This document shows, piece after piece, positions 40,401-50,676 of a stretch of DNA of 64,000 nucleotides; position 1 is the stretch's first letter; every line of letters starts with the position of its first letter. Location of the stretch: NCBI GenBank assembly GCA_030248135.1, contig JASANC010003886.1:1-64000 (forward strand), written 5' to 3'. Position numbers and translations under genes: made by a program. The stretch is from Theristus sp. LFF4_11. Taxonomy: Eukaryota > Nematoda > Chromadorea > Monhysterida > Xyalidae. The notes beneath the pieces were generated by a model that did not search any database, was not told the origin of the DNA, and saw nothing but the letters and a program-made list of their open reading frames with translations.

Positions 40401-43400
40401 GTGCTAAGCAACGCGGCAAGGTACTCATGGTCAGTTTGTTGGCCTCCACGTTGTTTGATAATGTCAGTGACAGCCGCCAACACAGCGATCACATCCTGCT
40501 GGTATTTCGAGCCCCAACTGAACACAAGTGCAAAACGGCTTTTGTATGTGCGCACGTGAACAAAACGGAATGCAAACACAGGGTGCAAGTGATTCAATGG
40601 CCAACTGACGTGCACAGCCTGTGCACCGAGTCAAACGTCGCATTCGTGCACGCTGTGATTCGGCTGACGTGCGTCGCAGTTGCCGACCGCTCACTGCTGC
40701 CATCGTTCTCGAGGCAAACGCTCTCCTGCACTCGTTGAAAGCAACATCTTGTGCCTGCTCCCATAAGTTTGCCCAGTCGAGTGTCATGTTCATGCATTCG
40801 TGTCACTTTCCGGCCCTGCTCTTTGTTGGCGCATGCGCGTGCAGTGCGCACTATACACTACACCAGTGCGTGTACGGTTGGCATGGGAAAAAAACCAGTA
40901 TTTTTCACGGGAAAAACGTGTTTCTATACGAAATTTTTTTCAAATTCGGACTGTTAGTTTTTCATATTTTTTCACTCGTTTACGTAACTTCACACGTTTC
41001 TTGTGCACACAAGACTAAACGTTTCAAAATCGGTCTGAAACAAGGAAGCATGTGCAATAATGTCATGCTCATTGTGTTTGTGCTGCGATGCCTAACTAGG
41101 GTTAGGGGCTTTGAAAAAAAAATTTTTTTATTTTTTTTCGTTTTTTTAAATTTGGATTTTTTTTAACTTTTAAAAAAAAATTTGAAAAATTTTTCTTCTA
41201 CTTTGCTCTGAAAATTCGATTTATGGCATAATTTTTTGAAAGTTTAAACGAAATTTTCTTCCCAACTTTGTGTACTTAGGTAAATAGGTCTACAACGGAG
41301 TTGTGCGATATATTGTTAAACAATTGGAGCGGAGGTGTTGGTTAATACCACATCACACGACCGTTTTTCAGATATCCGATAACATGGCCACATGTTAAAA
41401 CTTGCGTGCTGAGCTAAACTAACGTGTTAAACTTGCGTCTGTCAGTTGCCCGCAACGTGATCGCGAAATCATGGTACGTGTTTTCGATACGATGATTTGA
41501 AGAGTGGGCTCTCGCCATGTGGCAGATAGCATAGCTGGTTGAACCTGAAAGTAAGTGTCTTGGGGGGGGGGCGACCGGGTCGACAGGGGTTGCCGACTTA
41601 GCTACAGCAAACAGGAATTTTTGAACACAGTCAAATTTTGGTAATTTTCTAAAGAGGAACAACTAAGAACGGTTCAATATTCAAGTACACGTCAAAAAAT
41701 TGTCCTGTTTTACTGTTGAAAATGCAACTTTCCCTCTATGAAATGGACATAATTTCAATAAAACACGATTTTCGCTCTTATAGTTTTCTGGATCATTCTG
41801 AAAATAGTCTAGCTGAACTCAGCTCGACAAGACGCTTCGAACGAACCTAACTTGTAAAAAAAATTTTTTTAAATTTTTTTAATTAAAAAAAATCCGGATT
41901 TTTTTCCCCTAACCCTATGCCTAACCGCTTATCTTGTCGCTTCCGTTCCAGGAATGAGCTGAGATTTATTATTTGAAACGCAACCATGCCAAGGATAAAA
42001 GCGCACATTATTCGATCGACATCAGTTCGTCAACACCGACGCACCCATCCGCAAAAAAACTACGTTTTTCGATGCATTCACTTTGTTGTCTAGCGCCGGA
42101 ATCGGATAAGAAAGAAGCTTGTTATGATTGTTTGAAAGATTGAAATTTGAAAGGTTTTGTTTTCACAATCATATTTGTTCTAGGGGTAGGGATAGGGAAA
42201 AAATCCGGATTTTTTTTTAAATTAAAAAAAAAAATTTTTTAAATTTTTTTTACAAGTTAGGTTTGTTCGAAGCGTCTCGTCGAGCTGAGTTCATCTAGAC
42301 TATTTTCAGAACGATCCGGAAAACTATAAGAGCGAAAATCGTGTTTTATTGAAATTATGTCCATTTCATAGAGGGAAAGTTGCATTTTCAACAGTAAAAC
42401 AGGACAATTTTCGACGTGTACTTGAATATTGAACCGTTCTTAGTTGTTCCTCTTTAGAAAATTACCAAAATTTGACTGTGTTCAAAAATTCCTGTTTGCT
42501 GTAGCTAAGTCGGCAACCCCTGTCGACCCGGTCGCCCCCCCCCCAAGACACTTACTTTCAGGTTCAACCAGCTATGCTATCTGCCACATGGCGAGAGCCC
42601 ACTCTTCAAATCATCGTATCGAAAACACGTACCATGATTTCGCGATCACGTTGCGGGCAACTGACAGACGCAAGTTTAACACGTTAGTTTAGCTCAGCAC
42701 ACAAGTTTTAACATGTGGCCATGTTATCGGGTATCTGAAAAACGGTCGTGTGATGTGGTATTAACCAACATCCCCGCTCCAATTGTTTAACAATATATCG
42801 CACAACTCCATTCTAGACCTATAACGTACGCCAATCAACAAGATATCATGTTCATCTCATGGCCTACCGACTGAAAAAACATGTTCTAAGTTGCAAGAAA
42901 ACGATTTCTGAAACGATATTTCAATTCAGTTAAGTCATTTCAACGCTAAAAATTGACTCTGGAAGTCATCCAAATCGAAAAACATGGAGTACGTCGGTCA
43001 AAATGACCAAATAATGACATGTACCTAAGCACACAAAGAAGTTGGGAAGAAAATTTGGTTTGAACTTTCAAAAAATTATGCCATAAATCGAATTTTCAGA
43101 GCAAAGTAGAAGAAAAATTTTTCAATTTTTTTTTAAGTTTAAAAAAAAATCCAAATTTTTTTTTTTAAAAAACGAAAAAAAAATTTTTTTTTTTCAAAGC
43201 CCCTAACCCTATCTAGGGGGCCTGTCTGTGGCCAGTTTTATAAGAGTGAGGAGTTGAGCAGTTTTACTCACTTTTTTCTCCACTCAGAAGAAAACGGATT
43301 TTATAAAAATGAGGAGTTGAGGAGTGTTTTGAGGAGTAAATTTACTCCTCAATTTTTGTTCGGTATTATAAAAGACTCCTCAACTACTCAAAAAATCTTA

Positions 43401-44559
43401 CAGTCAAATTCGACTTGTAAAAATCTGAATAGTATGTTTTTTTGGCTGTTTGGTCTGATTTTGTCACCGGTTTTGATGAAAAAACACGATAATTTTTGGT
43501 TTTCTTCCATTCAGACTTGGTTTACAAGCAGAAACAGCGACAGTGAGACGGAAAATTCACCGCTGAAAAAACGAGAATCGCGCTCTGAGTAGTTTCGGAT
43601 TGAGGAGTGTTTTGAGGGGTGAATTTTTAACACGTGTTCCACTCATTTCACTCCTCCCTCACTTTAATAAACTGGCCACTGGGGGGTCCAAAAAATTTCG
43701 AATCTATCTCTATCAAAGAAGCTTTTTCGGCCCGGCTATTACCTAACCAAAAAAAGTTCTCAGCCAGCTATGAGCTATCTGTCTAAAAAATTGTCTTCGA
43801 ACTCGAAGACATAAAAAGAATTAATTTTTGACCAAAATACCGTATTACCTCTATTAAACCCCCCCCAAAAAAAACCCCCCCCCAAAAAAAACCCCCCCCC
43901 CCCCAACAAAAACCAAAAAAAAACCCCCCCCGGGTGGAAACCGTGAAACACAACCAGCGAATCAGTGGCGGAAGCAGTGACATGAGGAAATTGGGCGCCC
44001 GACCCCCCCCAGGAGAGGTGCGGGTGCACTAAAACGGTGCCACAAGAAAACTCTGGGGAAAAGGGAAGTTCCGCGCCCCCCCCTGCCATGGAAGGATTTT
44101 GCCATTTGCCCACCCCCAAAAAATGGTCCCCAAAAACCCCCCCCCCCAAAAACCCCCCCCCAAAAAAACCCCCCCCACCCAGAGGAGAACACAGCCGGGA
44201 AAGCGGTAGATCAGTTTTTCTTGAAATTCTTAAAAATTTCGCTAATTATATAATGCATCACGGACTGTGTGTCGCCTGTCGCGTGGCGTCGCGCAACCAA
44301 AAATTTGACGAAATAAATACAATTTAAAAAAGGCAAAGTGCAAGCGAACCATGTTGCCAGCAACTGAGCTGGCTCGTTCATCGACAGGCAATGCATTTTG
44401 CACGTTTTCTGTCGTCGTCGTCAGTCGACCGTGAACACTGTCCCGGTGACGACGAATTGTCGGATTGCAATCACTGCTGTGCCCTTTCGCCCATCGAACA
44501 CCGCTGCTGCGACCGCGCCGCATTTTTGTGCGCACGCGGTATTTTGGCATTTCTGTCAC
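31404..44559 (-). CDS. RRP12: RRP12-like HEAT-repeat protein
   Basis: RRP12 binds pre-ribosomal particles and helps their processing and export from the nucleus. Exon 1 (44,559 to about 44,340) carries the conserved KGHSSDCNPTIRRHR. After a 3.6-kb intron full of transposons come THVSRITACTNATFDSVHRL (40.65 kb), DVIAVLAAVTDIIKQRGG (40.5 kb), HEAT-type exons at 40.2, 39.8, 38.6-39.16, 37.9-38.55 and 36.9-37.2 kb (RSWMLPLLSQ...FYTRYFLRIA), SYAKNFLPILFNLYT (36.15 kb), LLRATILETIRSYVHIT (35.8 kb), QKKAYRMLEEACRAG (35.4 kb), 34.8-35.1 kb, 34.06-34.7 kb (LLTAVIRHGPKFVLE), an acidic VLRDSDSDADV (33.4 kb) and the last exon 32,168-31,404 (APDGRLIIG, GGRGIHRDL, KAKKAKGDVK, YAYIPLGRSKRKAKK, basic tail). 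That last exon is the family's signature C-terminus. Exon ends are approximate. Confidence 0.88.
32338..33378. mobile_element. hAT-type MITE 'TAGGGTTAGGGG' family, copy 1, in RRP12
   Basis: 1,041 bp, starting tagggttaggggg and ending gcccctaacccta, flanked by a perfect 8-bp target duplication CCTTCGCA (32,330-32,337 and 33,379-33,386). An 8-bp duplication and TAGGG ends point to hAT. The insertion lies on the donor of the RRP12 exon at 33.4 kb; on the minus strand the junction reads GAAG|GTAGGG. Confidence 0.9.
33540..34040. other. RRP12 intron, no gene seen
   Basis: AT-rich intron sequence with scattered caattgttcc and aaaattggggttcaa words. An open frame at 33,723-33,989 is not credible as an exon. 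Confidence 0.45.
35954..36083. mobile_element. Short mariner-type MITE in an RRP12 intron
   Basis: About 130 bp, ends cagggtgcaccaaaaagtgcaaatttaaaatgg and ccattttaaatgtggcccaccgtg in inverted orientation. A related half-copy lies at 57,935-58,018 in the PRP8 intron (cagtatctgatgctggtgacgaa...ggcccaccctgta). Confidence 0.65.
37344..37776. mobile_element. G-rich TIR element with perfect 17-bp ends, in an RRP12 intron
   Basis: ATACCGTATTACCTCTA at the left is the exact reverse complement of TAGAGGTAATACGGTAT at the right. The interior is full of aaacccccatggggg and ggggttaatttggggg runs and has no credible ORF. A relative in the opposite orientation starts at 43,837. Confidence 0.8.
39295..39676. 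mobile_element. hAT-like MITE (382 bp) in an RRP12 intron
   Basis: The left end tagggatggaaaaaactg is hAT-like. It is flanked by GCTGCTGG at 39,287-39,294 and 39,677-39,684, but that word is low-complexity so the duplication is weaker evidence. The right end (gcatcgctg) would be a decayed copy of ccatcccta. Confidence 0.5.
41097..41917. mobile_element. TAGGGTTAGGGG-family MITE, copy 2 (internal deletion)
   Basis: Inverted relative to copy 1, 821 bp because about 0.2 kb near its left side is missing. Perfect 8-bp target duplication TGCCTAAC (41,089-41,096 and 41,918-41,925). In RRP12 intron 1. Confidence 0.9.
42187..43211. mobile_element. TAGGGTTAGGGG-family MITE, copy 3
   Basis: 1,025 bp, plus orientation, left end slightly changed (tagggataggg). 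Perfect 8-bp target duplication TCTAGGGG (42,179-42,186 and 43,212-43,219). In RRP12 intron 1. Confidence 0.9.
43227..43680. mobile_element. MITE with ~20-bp inverted ends (GTGGCCAGTTTTATAA)
   Basis: tgtggccagttttataagagtgaggag at the left mirrors ctccctcactttaataaactggccact at the right. The interior repeats gaggagtgttttgaggagt words. Superfamily not clear. Confidence 0.65.
43837..44190. mobile_element. Second G/C-rich TIR element, right end lost
   Basis: Starts with the same ATACCGTATTACCTCTA end as the element at 37,344. Its interior (ccatggaaggattttgccatttgcccaccccc) is the reverse complement of 37,470-37,510. No matching right end before RRP12 exon 1. Confidence 0.7.
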
Positions 44560-44639
44560 CTGTCACGTCTGTCTGCTGGTTTGCCGTTTGCGATGGACTG
44601 GATTGCATGCATACAGTACCGAAGGCGAAAGCAAATTTT

Positions 44640-44780
44640 CAAGAGGGGGGGGGGGGTGTCGTCACGTGGGGGGGATGCCGAAAAATTTTCAGTGGGGGTG
44701 TCAATCATGGTACAGTGACTGACACCCCCAGGCGTGGGCCATGGGGGTGCAATAATGTAAAAAAATTTCTGGGGTGCACA
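44640..44780. repeat. G-rich tract just upstream of RRP12
   Basis: Runs of 7 to 12 G with a cagtaccg start at 44,616. Similar cagtaccgtgggc plus G-run joints occur at 45,515 and 46,135, and inverted at 49,285 and 61,836, so this looks like the end of a dispersed element. It lies within about 100 bp of the RRP12 start and may overlap its promoter. Confidence 0.6.
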
Positions 44781-45503
44781 TAGGGTTGTTAAACAAAAAT
44801 GAAAATTTTTTTTTTTTAAAAAAAAAGTGATTAAAAAAAAACAAAAATGCCGATTTTTTTTTTTTAAAAAAAAATTCGAAAAATTTTCCTCTAATATGCT
44901 CTGAAAACCTCAATTTTGGCACAATTTTTCGAAAGTTCAACAAAAATTTTCTTTGATTATACCTCGTAAAACCTTTAGCAGTCGATTTTGGGCCGTTTTA
45001 CCGACTGATTTTAGGCTTCGACAACATCTGCGATGAAGTTTTTGAGCGTCCCAAAGCTTAGCCTACCACCGGAGAAGGGAGAGCCTCGCAGAGCGTCCGA
45101 TTGTGCTCGCTGCACCGTTTGCAAGCGCTACGTTGTCTGGTTGCTGCTTCGTGTCGTGTCGTCGCGACACCATCAGAAGAATTGATCGAATTTCAAGGCG
45201 GTATGTTTGTCTTCACTTTAGCATTAGCTTAGCTGGGGACAATTAGTGACGTTTTGGAGGTCAAAACACAAGAAGAGGCATGGTGACGGTTTGGAAAAGG
45301 GGTAATTGAGGTCACCAAAACAAAATCTGCAAAGTTCCGCCATACGGGTGTCATTCGGGAGGCGCTTGCATATCATATGTGGTTCTTCGGACTCCCTGAT
45401 TGATTTAGCACAACTTTGATTTTTGAAATTTTTTTTTTTTTAAAAAAAATTTTTTTTTAAAAAAAACCAAAAATGACGATTTTTGTTTTTTTTAACAACC
45501 CTA
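44781..45503. mobile_element. hAT-type MITE, diverged relative (723 bp)
   Basis: Starts tagggttgttaaa and ends tttaacaaccta-like (tttaacaacccta), with a perfect 8-bp target duplication GGTGCACA (44,773-44,780 and 45,504-45,511). The subterminal ctctgaaaa...ggcacaatttttcgaaagttcaa block is a diverged copy of that in the TAGGGTTAGGGG family. Confidence 0.85.
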
Positions 45504-45539
45504 GGTGCACACCAGTACCGTGGGCCCAAAACAATGGGG

Positions 45540-46170
45540 CCCATGGGGGGGTGCATTTTTTCAAAATTTTCTGTGGGGGGTCCACCTAGAGATGTAAGAG
45601 TCAAAAATTTTTTTTTAATTTTTTTCAAAAAAAAAAGTAAAAAAATGAGCATTTTTTTTATTTTTTTATTAAAGATTTTTGTGCCCTGAAAATGCCGTTT
45701 TTGGCATAATTTTTCGAAAGTTCAACAAAAATTTTCTTTGACTTTACCTTGTCACTTAGTCTTCAACGCTGCAGGTGGTATTCTGGATTGATTTATCGAC
45801 TGTTTTTAGCCTTGGTGAGTGATGATCGACTCGCGCATTGAAGTACTTGAGCGTCGCAAAGGCTAGTTCAACAAATTCCGATGCCGCTAAGGTGAGATAG
45901 AAGCAGAGAACTCACATTTACGCATCGTTTTTCAGGATCTCGAAAGGTCGAAATTGCACTGTCTGCCACTGCAAGCGTAACTTCGTTGGTTGCTCGTTGC
46001 TGTTTCGCCTCGTGTGGTCAGCATGATCACACCGGTTTGTTGTTGAACTTGTTTCCGTGTTATTTGAGGTGAATTGAGAGGCAAAACACGAGACGTGATG
46101 TCGTCGGTGGGAAAATGGGGTCGCCGAAACCATACAGTACCGTGGGCGAGGGGGGGGTGGGGGGGGGTAC
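45540..46170. repeat. Mixed repeat relics: G-run, diverged MITE piece, G-run
   Basis: 45,545-45,590 and 46,149-46,170 are G-rich. Between them the ggcataatttttcgaaagttcaacaaaaatttt block (45,705) marks another diverged relative of the MITE family, with no clear ends. No gene seen. Confidence 0.5.
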
Positions 46171-47153
46171 TAGGGTTAGGGGAAAAAAAATCCGGATTTT
46201 TTTTAATATAAAATTTTTTTTTTTTTTAAATTTTTTTTACAAGTTAGGTTTGTTCGAAGCGTCTCGTCGAGCTGAGTTCATCTAGACTATTTTCAGAACG
46301 ATCCGGAAAACTATAAGAGCGAAAATCGTGTTTTATTGAAATTATGTCCATTTCATAGAGGGAAAGTTGCATTTTCAACAGTAAAACAGGACAATTTTCG
46401 ACGTGCACTTGAATATTGAACCGTTCTTAGTTGTTCCTCTTTAGAAAATTACCAAAATTTGACTGTGTTCAAAAATTCCTGTTTGCTGTAGCTAAGTCGG
46501 CAACCCCTGTCGACCCGGTCGCCCCCCCCCCCCAAGACACTTACTTTCAGGTTCAACCAGCTATGCTATCTGCCACATGGCGAGAGCCCACTCTTCAAAT
46601 CATCGTATCGAAAACACGTACCATGATTTCGCGATCACGTTGCGGGCAACTGACAGACGCAAGTTTAACACGTTAGTTTAGCTCAGCACGCAAGTTTTAA
46701 CATGTGGCCATGTTATCGGGTATCTGAAAAACGGTCGTGTGATGTGGTATTAACCAACATCTCCGCTCCAATTGTTTAACAATATATCGCACAACTCCAT
46801 TGTAGACCTATAACATACGCCAATCAACAAAATATCATGTTCATCTCATGGCCTACCGACTGAAAAAACATGTTCTAAGTTGCAAGAAAACGATTTCTGA
46901 AACGATATTTCAATTCAGTTAAGTCATTTCAACGCTAAAAATTGACTCTAGAAGTCATCCAAATCGAAAAACATGGAGTACGTCGGTCAAAATGACCAAA
47001 TAATGACATGTACCTAAGACATGCACACAAAGAAGTTGGGAAGAAAATTTGGTTTGAACTTTCAAAAAATTATGCCATAAATCGAATTTTCAGAGCAAAG
47101 TAGAAGAAAAATTTTTCAAATTTTTTTTTAAGTTTGAAAAAAAAAATCCAATT
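46171..47153. mobile_element. TAGGGTTAGGGG-family MITE, copy 4 (3' truncated)
   Basis: Plus orientation. It lacks the last ~40 bp of the family, ending at ccaatttaag. It faces copy 5 across an 18-bp spacer, forming a long inverted repeat. Confidence 0.85.
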
Positions 47154-47171
47154 TAAGTGCACCGTGCCACC

Positions 47172-48200
47172 TAGGGTTAGGGGCTTTGAAAAAAAAATTT
47201 TTTTTTTTCGTTTTTTTTTTTAATTTGGATTTTTTTTTTCAAACTTAAAAAAATGTGAAAAATTTTTCTTCTACTTTGCTCTGAAAATTCGATTTATGGC
47301 ATAATTTTTTGAAAGTTCAAACCAAATTTTCTTCCCAACTTCTTTGTGTGCTTAGGTACATGTCATTATTTGGTCATTTTGACCGACGTACTCCATGTTT
47401 TTCGATTTGGATGACTTCTAGAGTCAATTTTTAGCGTTGAAATGACTTAACTGAATTGAAATATCGTTTCAGAAATCGTTTTCTTGCAACTTAGAACATG
47501 TTTTTTCAGTCGGTGGTAGGCCATGAGATGAACATGATATTTTGTTGATTGGCGTATGTTATAGGTCTACCATGGAGTTGTGCGATATATTGTTAAACAA
47601 TTGGAGCGGAGATGTTGATTAATACCACATCACACGACCGTTTTTCAGATACCCGATAACATGGCCACATGTTAAAACTTGCGTGCTGAGCTAAACTAAC
47701 GTGTTAAACTTGCGTCTGTCAGTTGCCCGCAACGTGATCGCGAAATCATGGTACGTGTTTTCGATACGATGATTTGAAGAGTGGGCTCTCGCCATGTGGC
47801 AGATAGCATAGCTGGTTGAACCTGAAAGTAAGTGTGGGGGGGGGGGGCGACCGGGTCGACAGGGGTTGCCGACTTAGCTACAGCAAACAGGAATTTTTGA
47901 ACACAGTCAAATTTTGGTAATTTTCTAAAGAGGAACAACTAAGAACGGTTCAATATTCAAGTACACGTCAAAAATTGTCCTGTTTTACTGTTGAAAATGC
48001 AACTTTCCCTCTATGAAATGGACATAATTTCAATAAAACACGATTTTCGCTCTTATAGTTTTCCGGATCGTTCTGAAAATAGTCTAGATGAACTCAGCTC
48101 GACGAGACGCTTCGAACAAACCTAACTTGTAAAAAAAAATTTAAAAAAAATATTTTTTTTTAATTCAAAAAAAATCCGGATTTTTTTTCCCCTAACTCTA
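47172..48200. mobile_element. TAGGGTTAGGGG-family MITE, copy 5 (inverted)
   Basis: Minus orientation, 1,029 bp. The flanking 8-mers (gtgccacc and cccccccc) do not match, so its target duplication is lost or the copy arose by rearrangement with copy 4. Confidence 0.85.
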
Positions 48201-48221
48201 CCCCCCCCACGGCACCATACC

Positions 48222-49248
48222 TAGGGTTAGGGGGAAAAAATCCGGATTTTTTTTTAATTAAAAAAAAAAAAAAATTTTTAATTTTTTTTACAAGTTAGGT
48301 TTGTTCGAAGCGTCTCGTCGAGCTGAGTTCATCTAGACTATTTTCAGAACGATCCGGAAAACTATAAGAGCGAAAATCGTGTTTTATTGAAATTATGTCC
48401 ATTTCATAGAGGGAAAGTTGCATTTTCAACAGTAAAACAGGACAATTTTCGACGTGTACTTGAATATTGAACCGTTCTTAGTTGTTCCTCTTTGGAAAAT
48501 TACCAAAATTTGACTGTGTTCAAAAATTCCTGTTTGCTGTAGCTAAGTCGGCAACCCCTGTCGACCCGGTCGCCCCCCCCCCAAGACACTTACTTTCAGG
48601 TTCAACCAGCTATGCTATCTGCCACATGGCGAGAGCCCACTCTTCAAATCATCGTATCGAAAACACGTACCATGATTTCGCGATCACGTTGCGGGCAACT
48701 GACAGACGCAAGTTTAACACGTTAGTTTAGCTCAGCACGCAAGTTTTAACATGTGGCCATGTTATCGGGTATCTGAAAAACGGTCGTGTGATGTGGTATT
48801 AACCAACATCTCCGCTCCAATTGTTTAACAATATATCGCACAACTCCATTGTTGACCTATAACATACGCCAATCAACAAAATATCATGTTCATCTCATGG
48901 CCTACCGACTGAAAAAACATGTTCTAAGTTGCAAGAAAACGATTTCTGAAACGATATTTCAATTCAGTTAAGTCATTTCAACGCTAAAAATTGACTTTAG
49001 AAGTCATCCAAATCGAAAAACATGGAGTACGTCGGTCAAAATGACCAAATAATGACATGTACCTAAGCACACAAAGAAGTTGGGAAGAAAATTTGGTTTG
49101 AACTTTCAAAAAATTATGCCATAAATCGAATTTTCAGAGCAAAGTAGAAGAAAAATTTTTCAAATTTTTTTTAAGTTTGAAAAAAAAAATCCAAATTTTA
49201 AAAAAAAAAATTAAAAAAAATATTTTTTTTTCAAAGACCCTAACCCTA
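48222..49248. mobile_element. TAGGGTTAGGGG-family MITE, copy 6
   Basis: Plus orientation, 1,027 bp, perfect 8-bp target duplication ACCATACC (48,214-48,221 and 49,249-49,256). Confidence 0.9.
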
Positions 49249-49474
49249 ACCATACCCCCCCCCCTTCGAAAATTGTTTTGGGCCCACGGTACTGCACCCG
49301 AGGTCCCGCTTTCGCTACTGCGCAAAAGCACAGACAACGAGTCTAAACCGCTACCACCAGGACACTAGGGTGACAAATCGAAAATAGAAATCTCAGATAT
49401 CTCTTAATCTCACCGTCACACACGGCCGCTCGCCTGTTTTCACGGTGCAAGGTTTCCGTTTTTTCGGCTTTTCC

Positions 49475-49515
49475 GGGTTAGCCCTGGCTAAAAACCTCGC
49501 CTAAAACCCCCAACG
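49475..49515. mobile_element. 3' fragment of the tRNA-derived SINE
   Basis: gggttagccctggctaaaaac...cgc matches the 3' part of the SINEs at 56,473 and 58,438; the tRNA-like head is missing. It sits just before the first PRP8 exon. Confidence 0.6.
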
Positions 49516-49624
49516 ACAGCAAAGCGATCTCGAAACATTCCAATTCAATCGTCGCTTTCTCCCGTCGGTCCCCAGGTGCCTGGTCTGCCGACACCGGTCG
49601 AGAACATGATCCTGCGCTACGTGA

Positions 49625-49831
<207 letters not shown>

Positions 49832-50676
49832 TAAGCGAGCAGTTGTTGTTCCAACGGTTTTATGTACGGTGTCGATGGCATTGGCATCTCGTCATTTGTG
49901 GGTTGGTTTTGAAAGCGCATTTCCATGAGATATGAATGACTGTCACTGTCACACTTGCCACGAAAAGCGCAATCAAAGCGAACGTTCGGTTTCAGTTTTA
50001 GTCGTAAAAACTAACATTGTAGTCCTGCAAACGGCTTCATTTTCCTAGCCAGTAAAACTTTACACGCCGCTTCGTCTCTCTTCAACAATTTTTATTCTCA
50101 ACGTGTTATGCAACCAACAAAACAACCACTGTCTCTTTTCGCCAAAATTTCGAGACAGAAAATTCTAACCTAGGTTTTCTGCACGCCAATCCCTGCGCAC
50201 ACTACTTCAACTCTCCGCAAATAACGACGGACTCTGGAGGATATGACACTCTTAGGAGCCGCCGCATAAATGCTGCAAAAGTTTCGATAGCGCTATTTTC
50301 TTCCTTACCCAAAAAAGTTCACGTATCCCATTTTTTTTGGTTAGATTTTAAACGGCCAACTCGCCGGACCGGGAAAAGTTAAAAGTCACGCATGATAGAA
50401 AAAGATAACAAGCATCACTAAAAAAGAATGATTGAACACAACAACAAAAAATACACGAAATAAATTTTTTTTTGCGTTCGTCAGGGCGGTCATCAGTAGG
50501 ACATTTTTCCGCATTCAAAAGCCAATTCCGGTTTTTCCATAGCAGCACGGTCGGGCCTCCAGATATCCAACCAACGCCAAACACCATAAATACCGGATTC
50601 ATTGTCATCAAACCCAGCCAGCAAGTATCGCGAAAGGCAGGCAGCCTTCCGCGAAGTTCGTTGGAATTCACATTTA

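Noticed and set aside
43783..44192. Gly/Phe-rich and Pro-rich frames
   Set aside because: Translations of G/C homopolymer runs in a TIR element.
41414..48730. Conserved 80-82 codon frame (FRKLPKFDCVQKF...) found in each MITE copy
   Set aside because: Conserved because the copies are recent; changes in the C-run length shift its frame and it matches no family.
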